Made by a program: the position numbers and the translations under genes | In this document: positions 7,110-10,698 of the stretch, one piece after another | How positions within the stretch are numbered: the first letter of the stretch is position 1 | Layout of the letters: each line of letters opens with the position of its first letter | Assembly: GCA_016780435.1 (NCBI GenBank) | Contig: JADHLU010000017.1 | Coordinates: 1-10,698, forward strand | DNA: 10,698 bases | Direction of reading: 5' to 3' | Source: Flavobacteriaceae bacterium | GTDB lineage: Bacteria; Bacteroidota; Bacteroidia; Flavobacteriales; Flavobacteriaceae | Notes under the pieces: generated by a model | The model's database searches: none | Seen by the model: only the letters and a program-made list of their open reading frames with translations | What the model was told of the DNA's origin: nothing

Positions 7110-7913
7110 CTCATTGAGCTTCTGCTCAACTAAATGAATCCACTCTTTTTGGTAGGTTGTTTTTCGGTAGTTATTGACTGCGAACAACCCCGTTTCTAAA
7201 CTAATCACTACACATTCATCTGCGCGCTGAACATCAAAAGGATTTAAAGCGCACTGCTCGAAATCGAACGAATCTATAGTCTTAATCTGCTCAATCAATC
7301 GCGTTCTAAAAACGTCTCTGTAAACCCCTGAATTCTCAGCAGGTGTCTTTATGGTGTTTCCAAAACGCAAAAAGATAAAGCCATTCAAAGACATGACAAT
7401 TTCTTTGCGCTCATTGATTAACAAACAATCGGTGTAAGCATGGTCGGTGCAATAGGCATCAGCTACCACCTGAACCGGAAGGGGCTTAACCCGAATGCCG
7501 CTCAAGTAATCCGAATGCCAAAAGAAGTCTTTGAATACATCTATCTCCTCTACAGTCTGTGCACGAAAGTGATCGAGTTTGAGCGGTTTTACGGTGATGT
7601 AGAAAACCGGATGAGTCGAGGTATCGATTCCAGAATAAAAGCACACCAATGATTTCGACAATGTTGCATTGGCTTTAATCGTCTTTTGAATCTCTTCTAA
7701 TAAAAATTCAGGAGTGTACTCCATGGGTATGCTCCGTCTGAAAATACGCATAGAAGCCATTATCGAAAAATAGTGCTCCTCGAAAGTGAAACATTCCAAT
7801 CCGCTGAATAGTAAATGCTCCTCGATCAAAGCCGAGCTACTCAATAAGCTATCAGAAAAGGAAAAGTTAATCTGTTCGAAAGGGATCAGACTACCATTAC
7901 TATTTACAATCAT
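7101..7913 (-). CDS. Class IV aminotransferase homologue, PLP-binding residues lost
   Basis: The 270 residues fit the class IV (D-amino acid transaminase, PabC, BCAT) fold in length and in blocks such as FTFEEHYFSIMASMRIFRRSIPMEYT (42-67), DCLLINERKEIV and FGNTIKTP (184-191). Yet the residues defining the family are changed. Aligned without gaps to Bacillus D-amino acid transaminase from memory, catalytic Lys145 corresponds to Arg141 (IRVKPLPVQVVAD), Glu177 (binds the pyridine nitrogen) to Met174, Arg50 (PLP phosphate) to Ser50, Glu32 in GDGVYE to Ser25, and the GITR phosphate loop to DVFR (200-203). A lysine two residues further on, Lys143, could only serve if the alignment shifts. The frame is intact, so it is probably a retained pseudoenzyme rather than a decaying gene (inference). 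It follows the START-like gene by 13 bp. Confidence 0.75.
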   Translation of the reverse strand: MIVNSNGSLIPFEQINFSFSDSLLSSSALIEEHLLFSGLECFTFEEHYFSIMASMRIFRRSIPMEYTPEFLLEEIQKTIKANATLSKSLVCFYSGIDTSTHPVFYITVKPLKLDHFRAQTVEEIDVFKDFFWHSDYLSGIRVKPLPVQVVADAYCTDHAYTDCLLINERKEIVMSLNGFIFLRFGNTIKTPAENSGVYRDVFRTRLIEQIKTIDSFDFEQCALNPFDVQRADECVVISLETGLFAVNNYRKTTYQKEWIHLVEQKLNELI

Positions 7914-7926
7914 TAAGACGGTCTTA

Positions 7927-8313
7927 TTAAACAGATCCTAAGACGTGTTTCAGGTCATCTATTTGATTGTCCCAGAGCATTTTTGATTCCTCAACTTCGT
8001 CTTCTTCAGCGAAGTCTATTACAAACAGGGAAACATCTTTTGTAATCTCATCAACCACAATTCTCAGCTCAAAAAACTCCTCTGGACTTTCTGAATGGCT
8101 CCATTGAAATCTCACATATTGATCTGACTTTTTCTTTAAGAGCATAGCCTCTTCTTCGTTTCCGTCCCAAATAAATGTAAACTTCTCACTTCGCGCATTC
8201 ACGTTGTCTGCATACCACTCTGAAAGACCCGATGCCGTTGATATATATTGGTAGAGTAACTGCGGAGATGCCTGAATTACGAATTCCATCTCAAACTTCT
8301 TCTTAGTGCTCAT
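7927..8313 (-). CDS. START-like domain protein (SRPBCC superfamily)
   Basis: A 128-residue single-domain protein similar to the START-like family of Bacteroidota, within the SRPBCC/AHA1 helix-grip fold. It opens KFEMEFVIQASPQLLYQYISTASGLSEWYADNV, the typical first strand plus helices, followed by a strand with FTFIWDGNEEEA and YVRFQW, then FFELRIVVDEITKDVSLFVIDFAEEDEVEE and a C-terminal helix (SKMLWDNQIDDLKHVLG) that would close the ligand cavity. The acidic stretch at about 102-108 is striking. The ligand is unknown and no catalytic residues are recognisable. It heads a leftward pair with the aminotransferase homologue. A weak minus-strand box, TTAATTTG (plus 8336-8343), one mismatch from consensus, may be its promoter. 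Family call good, function unknown. Confidence 0.83.
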   Translation of the reverse strand: MSTKKKFEMEFVIQASPQLLYQYISTASGLSEWYADNVNARSEKFTFIWDGNEEEAMLLKKKSDQYVRFQWSHSESPEEFFELRIVVDEITKDVSLFVIDFAEEDEVEESKMLWDNQIDDLKHVLGSV

Positions 8314-8375
8314 AGTATAGCTTTAGGCATTTGAGCAAATTAATCAAAAAGTAGAGATTAAAAAAAATTACTCTT

Positions 8376-8383
8376 TATATTTG
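8376..8383 (+). promoter_or_regulatory. Promoter -7 box for tRNA-Met
   Basis: TATATTTG is a perfect TAnnTTTG box, the same octamer as before the HU gene, placed 21 nt before the mature tRNA 5' end. This leaves a short 5' leader of about 15 nt for RNase P to remove. No clear -33 element lies at the expected distance. Confidence 0.6.
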
Positions 8384-8404
8384 CAGCCACTTTGGAAACC
8401 GCGA

Positions 8405-8478
8405 GGCGAGGTAGCTCAGGCGGTTAGAGCGCAGGATTCATAACCCTGAGGTCGGGGGTTCAATTCCCCCCCTCGCTA
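8405..8478 (+). tRNA. tRNA-Met (anticodon CAT), elongator type
   Basis: A 74-nt cloverleaf folds fully: acceptor 8405-8411 with 8471-8477 (closing pair G-U), D stem 8414-8417 with 8427-8430, anticodon stem 8432-8436 with 8444-8448, anticodon CAT at 8439-8441, T stem of five G-C pairs 8454-8458 with 8466-8470, and discriminator A at 8478. CCA is not encoded. It lacks initiator hallmarks: no mismatch at 1-72 and no three G-C pairs next to the anticodon loop. The last anticodon-stem pair is an A-C mismatch (8436 with 8444). A tRNA-Ile with lysidine-modified CAT cannot be fully excluded without identity-element comparison. Confidence 0.93.
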
Positions 8479-8488
8479 CAACAAGCAC

Positions 8489-8521
8489 AACCACCGTATT
8501 CTAAGAATACGGTGGTTTTTT
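8489..8521 (+). terminator. Rho-independent terminator of tRNA-Met
   Basis: A 13-bp perfect stem, 8489-8501 with 8505-8517, a 3-nt TAA loop and a T run (8516-8521) that continues as ATTTT. It lies 11 nt past the discriminator base and defines the tRNA trailer. Its T run doubles as the left arm of the adjoining 18-bp inverted repeat. Confidence 0.93.
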
Positions 8522-8568
8522 ATTTTACAGCAGATTGAGCTTGCTCGTACCTGCTGTAAAATAAAAAA
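8516..8568. repeat. 18-bp perfect inverted repeat with 17-nt loop
   Basis: Arm 8516-8533 is exactly complementary to 8551-8568, ending in CAGCAG and CTGCTG towards the loop. The 17-nt loop (8534-8550) itself contains GAGC-TT-GCTC. The outer parts are T-rich and A-rich, so a transcript from either strand ends its hairpin in a weak A-U stem. It may act as a back-up bidirectional terminator or be a remnant of a small inserted palindromic element. No target-site duplication is obvious. Confidence 0.85.
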
Positions 8569-8575
8569 GCAGCAA

Positions 8576-8803
8576 ACGGTGCGCAGCACAGTTGGTGGTT
8601 GTGCTTGTTGTAAGCTTCCCCTCTAGGGACTCATCACTCACCGTTTAGGTGAGTGGTAATTCCACTTCTCAAAAAAAACCACACGGTGCGCAGCACAGTT
8701 GGTGGTTGTGCTTGTTGTAAGCTTCTCCTCTAGGGACTCATCACTCACCGTTTAGGTGAGTGGTAATTCCACTTCTCTAAAAAAACCACACGGTGCAGCA
8801 CAG
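8576..8803. repeat. Tandem 107-bp structured repeats, two full copies plus a fragment
   Basis: Copy 1 is 8576-8682 and copy 2 is 8683-8789. They differ at two positions by eye, a C/T near 8619/8726 and an A/T near 8671/8778. A third start at 8790-8803 lacks two bases and runs into the csp terminator. Each unit begins ACGGTGCGCAGCACAG, has the 19-nt inverted tRNA-trailer sequence, a CCCCTCTAGGG palindrome, and a stem CACTCACC/GGTGAGTG with a GTTTA loop (8635-8655 in copy 1). It ends in an A-run followed by CCAC. A period of 107 is not a multiple of 3 and no reading frame spans it, so it is non-coding. This array and its flanking hairpins fill the 382-bp gene-free stretch 8479-8860. It could be a decayed or active RNA gene family on the minus strand, or a local duplication. 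Confidence 0.92.
8671..8707 (-). terminator. Possible minus-strand terminator at the repeat junction
   Basis: Read leftward, AACCAC pairs with GTGGTT (plus 8702-8707 with 8677-8682) around a 19-nt loop that itself contains GTGC-TGC-GCAC, and is followed by eight T (plus 8671-8678). The two-part stem resembles the tRNA terminator in its outer AACCAC/GTGGTT pairs. It exists only where copy 2 meets copy 1. Weaker than the other two terminators here. Confidence 0.35.
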
Positions 8804-8804
8804 C

Positions 8805-8833
8805 AAAAAAAAAGCAGCTCAATGAGCTGCTTT
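8805..8833 (-). terminator. Rho-independent terminator of the cold-shock gene
   Basis: On the minus strand a 10-bp perfect stem (plus 8824-8833 with 8811-8820) with a 3-nt loop is followed by nine T (plus 8805-8813). It lies 27 bp past the csp stop. It abuts the truncated third copy of the 107-bp repeat. Confidence 0.92.
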
Positions 8834-8860
8834 CGATTCTGGCAAATATAATTCGGTATG

Positions 8861-9052
8861 TTATAGCAATTCTATATTCGCAGCCTGAAGACCTTTCTTT
8901 CCTTGCTCTTCCGAGTAAGAAACGGCATCGCCTTCTTTTAGTGTTAGACCTCTCAAGGCAGTTACGTGTACAAATACGTCTTCACCTGTTTCGTCGTTAG
9001 TGATAAAACCAAAACCTTTGGTTTCATTGAAAAATTTTACTGTTCCATTCAT
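8861..9052 (-). CDS. Cold-shock domain protein (Csp family)
   Basis: A 63-residue single cold-shock domain, an OB-fold binding single-stranded RNA and DNA and acting as an RNA chaperone. It starts MNGTVKFFNETKGFGFI. RNP1 is KGFGFI (12-17) and RNP2 is VFVHV (26-30), with the family pattern ending LKEGDAVSYSEEQGKKGLQAANIELL. Whether it is cold-induced cannot be told from the protein. The gene lies 97 bp after purC on the same strand, with no clear purC terminator, so it may receive some read-through. A near-consensus promoter, TATTTTTTG on the minus strand (plus 9121-9129), has one T too many for TAnnTTTG; TAGCTTTC (plus 9075-9082) is a one-mismatch alternative. A strong terminator follows. Confidence 0.95.
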   Translation of the reverse strand: MNGTVKFFNETKGFGFITNDETGEDVFVHVTALRGLTLKEGDAVSYSEEQGKKGLQAANIELL

Positions 9053-9062
9053 AATTTAAAAA

Positions 9063-9102
9063 TCTTTTGCAAAAGAAAGCTATTTATCTGAGAATTAAAT
9101 AG
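9063..9102 (-). promoter_or_regulatory. Palindrome and stem-loop in the csp leader
   Basis: TCTTTTGCAAAAGA (9063-9076) is a 14-bp perfect palindrome ending 10 nt before the csp start. Next to it, arms 9080-9086 and 9096-9102 form a 7-bp AT-only stem with a 9-nt loop. In other bacteria csp leaders are often structured and control translation with temperature. Whether this leader does so, or the palindrome is a protein operator, is inference. AT-rich context raises the chance of coincidence for the stem. Confidence 0.35.
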
Positions 9103-9149
9103 ATTCAGACTTGAAATCTGCAAAAAATACGCAAGAATTACCCAGAAGA

Positions 9150-10106
9150 TCAAAAAGAAGACAAAAACTGATTGACATTTCGGGCTATGCGCTCATTGAT
9201 GTCCGAGGTGTCCGCTTTGACAAACGGCTCCTGAAGTATAGCCTCATACAGCTCAATATAGCGCTTTGAGACGCCTTCTATATAGGTGTCGCTCATTTGT
9301 GGAAGTTGCTGACCCTCTTTACCTTGAAAACCTTGTTCAATAAGCCATCTCCGTACAAATTCTTTTGATAATTGCCGCTGAGCAAGACCCTTCTGCTGTA
9401 ACTCTTCATAGGTATCCGCGTAAAAATAGCGCGAAGAATCAGGGGTGTGCACCTCATCTATAAGTACAATTTCACCCTCCTTAGTCTTTCCGAACTCGTA
9501 CTTGGTATCTACCAGAATCAGATTCGAGGCTTTGGCCATTTGACTTCCCTTTTCAAAAAGCAAACGGGTATACTTTTCCAATATGGCGTAATCGGCCTCG
9601 CTGACGATTCCGCGATCTAAAATACCTTCTACTGAAATATCTTCGTCGTGTTCGCCTTGTTCTGCTTTTGTCGCCGGGGTAATTAGGGGTGTATCAAATC
9701 GATCGTTCTCCTTTAAGCCCTCTGAAAGCTTTACTCCACATAATTCTCGTTTACCTAAGGCATACTCACGGGCAGCATGGCCAGCAAGGTATCCGCGTAT
9801 AACCATCTCAATTTTTATAGGCTCGCAGGCCTTTCCGATCGCAACGTTAGGATCCGGAGAAGCAATAAGCCAATTCGGAACCAAGTCGGAGGTCGCCTTG
9901 AGCATCTTTGTTGCTATTTGATTCAGAATTTGACCCTTGAATGGAATACCCTTGGGCATAACCACATCAAATGCAGAGAGCCTATCGGTAGCAACCATGA
10001 CCAGAAGGTCATTCTCAAGCTCATATACTTCTCTTACTTTACCTCTATAAACCGAGCGTTGGCCCTCAAAGGCAAAGTCGGTATGCATTAATGTGTGGTT
10101 AGACAT
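9150..10106 (-). CDS. purC: Phosphoribosylaminoimidazole-succinocarboxamide synthase (SAICAR synthetase)
   Basis: PurC joins CAIR and aspartate with ATP to give SAICAR in de novo purine synthesis. The 318-residue form is the longer type seen in many Bacteroidota and in yeast Ade1, rather than the roughly 240-residue E. coli form. Landmarks in order: [11 protein letters not shown] (20-30, ATP-binding strand-turn), [11 protein letters not shown] (41-51), [16 protein letters not shown] (100-115), [16 protein letters not shown] (143-158), [11 protein letters not shown] (196-206) and [13 protein letters not shown] (215-227, Mg2+ and ATP site). All look intact. It follows phoH by 10 bp on the same strand and is probably co-transcribed with it. 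No purine-riboswitch-like structure fits in the short gap before it. Confidence 0.97.
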   Translation of the reverse strand: MSNHTLMHTDFAFEGQRSVYRGKVREVYELENDLLVMVATDRLSAFDVVMPKGIPFKGQILNQIATKMLKATSDLVPNWLIASPDPNVAIGKACEPIKIEMVIRGYLAGHAAREYALGKRELCGVKLSEGLKENDRFDTPLITPATKAEQGEHDEDISVEGILDRGIVSEADYAILEKYTRLLFEKGSQMAKASNLILVDTKYEFGKTKEGEIVLIDEVHTPDSSRYFYADTYEELQQKGLAQRQLSKEFVRRWLIEQGFQGKEGQQLPQMSDTYIEGVSKRYIELYEAILQEPFVKADTSDINERIARNVNQFLSSF

Positions 10107-10116
10107 GTGCGTTTAC

Positions 10117-10698
10117 TCAGTTTTGATGTTCAATGTTCTTGTACGCGTCAATCACTTTTTTCACTAATCTGTGACGAATAACATCTTTATCATCTAGGTA
10201 AATTATAGAGATACCTTCGATTTTATTCAACACCAGAAGCGCTTCTTTTAGGCCAGAAATTACCCGGCGAGGCAAATCAATTTGACCCGGATCTCCGGTT
10301 AATAAAAATTTCGCGTTTTTACCCATGCGCGTTAAAAACATCTTCATCTGAGCATGGGTGGTATTTTGAGCCTCATCGAGTATTACAAAAGCCTCGTCTA
10401 AGGTTCTACCCCGCATAAACGCTAGAGGGGCTATTTGAATTACTCCAGTCTCAATATAATTCTGCAGCTTTTCTGGATCAATCATATCACGCAAGGCGTC
10501 GTACAACGGCTGCATGTAAGGATCCAATTTCTCTTTAAGATCTCCGGGTAAAAAGCCTAGGTTCTCCCCTGCCTCAACCGCCGGACGCGTGAGTATAATT
10601 CGTCTGACCTGTTTCTCTTTAAGGGCTTTAACCGCCATGGCCACACCGGTATAGGTTTTACCGGTACCGGCAGGACCAATGGCAAAGACCATGTCGTT
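10117..10698 (-). CDS. PhoH family P-loop ATPase (5'-truncated by window edge)
   Basis: The frame stays open to the right edge, so the Met at 10692 is internal (two residues, Asn-Asp, precede it) and the N-terminal part is outside. PhoH proteins are cytoplasmic ATPases of the helicase-like P-loop class, with RNA-related roles proposed. Counting from that Met: Walker A GPAGTGKT (6-13), a conserved [16 protein letters not shown] block (36-51), [18 protein letters not shown] (93-110) with Walker B Asp106/Glu107, and the sensor-like [12 protein letters not shown] (130-141). It ends [14 protein letters not shown], the usual PhoH tail. The long [12 protein letters not shown] sequence fits the PhoH/PhoL lineage of the ybeZ group. 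It heads or continues the leftward phoH-purC pair. Confidence 0.93.
   Translation of the reverse strand, partial: NDMVFAIGPAGTGKTYTGVAMAVKALKEKQVRRIILTRPAVEAGENLGFLPGDLKEKLDPYMQPLYDALRDMIDPEKLQNYIETGVIQIAPLAFMRGRTLDEAFVILDEAQNTTHAQMKMFLTRMGKNAKFLLTGDPGQIDLPRRVISGLKEALLVLNKIEGISIIYLDDKDVIRHRLVKKVIDAYKNIEHQN

Larger units (their letters stand above)
8477..8612. repeat. 19-nt inverted repeat between tRNA 3' end and the tandem repeats
   Basis: TACAACAAGCACAACCACC at 8477-8495 starts on the last two bases of the tRNA and runs through its trailer into the terminator left arm. Its exact reverse complement occurs at 8594-8612, and again at 8701-8719 in the second tandem repeat. Pairing of 8477-8495 with either copy would disrupt the tRNA terminator stem (8489-8517), so only one structure can form. 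The match is too long to be chance at this spacing. Confidence 0.9.

Noticed and set aside
7440..7652. A 70-codon frame on the plus strand within the aminotransferase gene
   Set aside because: No family resemblance and fully antisense to a well-supported coding region. Similar antisense frames at 461-701, 5610-5792 and 9777-10091 were dropped for the same reason.
8405..8803. Integration (att) site at the tRNA gene
   Set aside because: An att site would show a direct repeat of the tRNA 3' end and an integrase. The copies here are inverted, only 19 nt, and no integrase is present.
8576..8803. CRISPR array
   Set aside because: The repeats are contiguous 107-bp units with no variable spacers between short repeats, and there are no cas genes.

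Overview
The window reads as ordinary chromosome of a Bacteroidota bacterium, most likely of the class Flavobacteriia. Four things point there: the Bacteroidota-restricted families DUF4290 and the START-like protein, a short RecQ with late zinc cysteines and no HRDC domain, near absence of Shine-Dalgarno sequences before start codons, and -7 promoter boxes of the Bacteroidota form TAnnTTTG. The genes are housekeeping genes plus one light-sensor fragment. No phage, insertion sequence, CRISPR array or toxin-antitoxin pair is visible.

Layout. Positions 2-400 hold the 3' part of a BLUF photoreceptor gene. Converging on it is a leftward operon (2695-407): DUF493, DUF4290 and murA, the first committed step of peptidoglycan synthesis. 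From a shared, nearly palindromic promoter at 2702-2718 a rightward operon runs the other way (2730-6066): an AAA_28-type nucleotide-binding protein, recQ and fmt, each stop overlapping the next start by 4 nt. A strongly expressed HU gene (6213-6485) follows with its own promoter and terminator, then a YqgE/AlgH gene (6561-7109) whose -7 box lies only 5 nt before its ATG. YqgE converges, with a 9-bp overlap, on a leftward pair (8313-7101): a START-like protein and a class IV aminotransferase homologue that has lost its recognisable PLP-binding residues. A tRNA-Met(CAU) gene (8405-8478) with promoter and terminator comes next.

The 382 bp between the tRNA and the cold-shock gene (8479-8860) contain no gene but much structure: a tRNA terminator, an 18-bp perfect inverted repeat, two tandem 107-bp repeats nearly identical to each other plus a third fragment, and the terminator of the cold-shock gene. 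Each repeat carries an inverted 19-nt copy of the sequence at the tRNA 3' end. The last part is leftward: phoH (partial, beyond the right edge), purC and csp.

The most unusual items are the apparently PLP-dead aminotransferase homologue and the 107-bp structured repeats. Less rare but worth noting are the Cys-to-Asp MurA, which is expected to be fosfomycin-insensitive, the palindromic bidirectional promoter, and the nearly leaderless YqgE message. I did not find a clear new defence or metabolic system.
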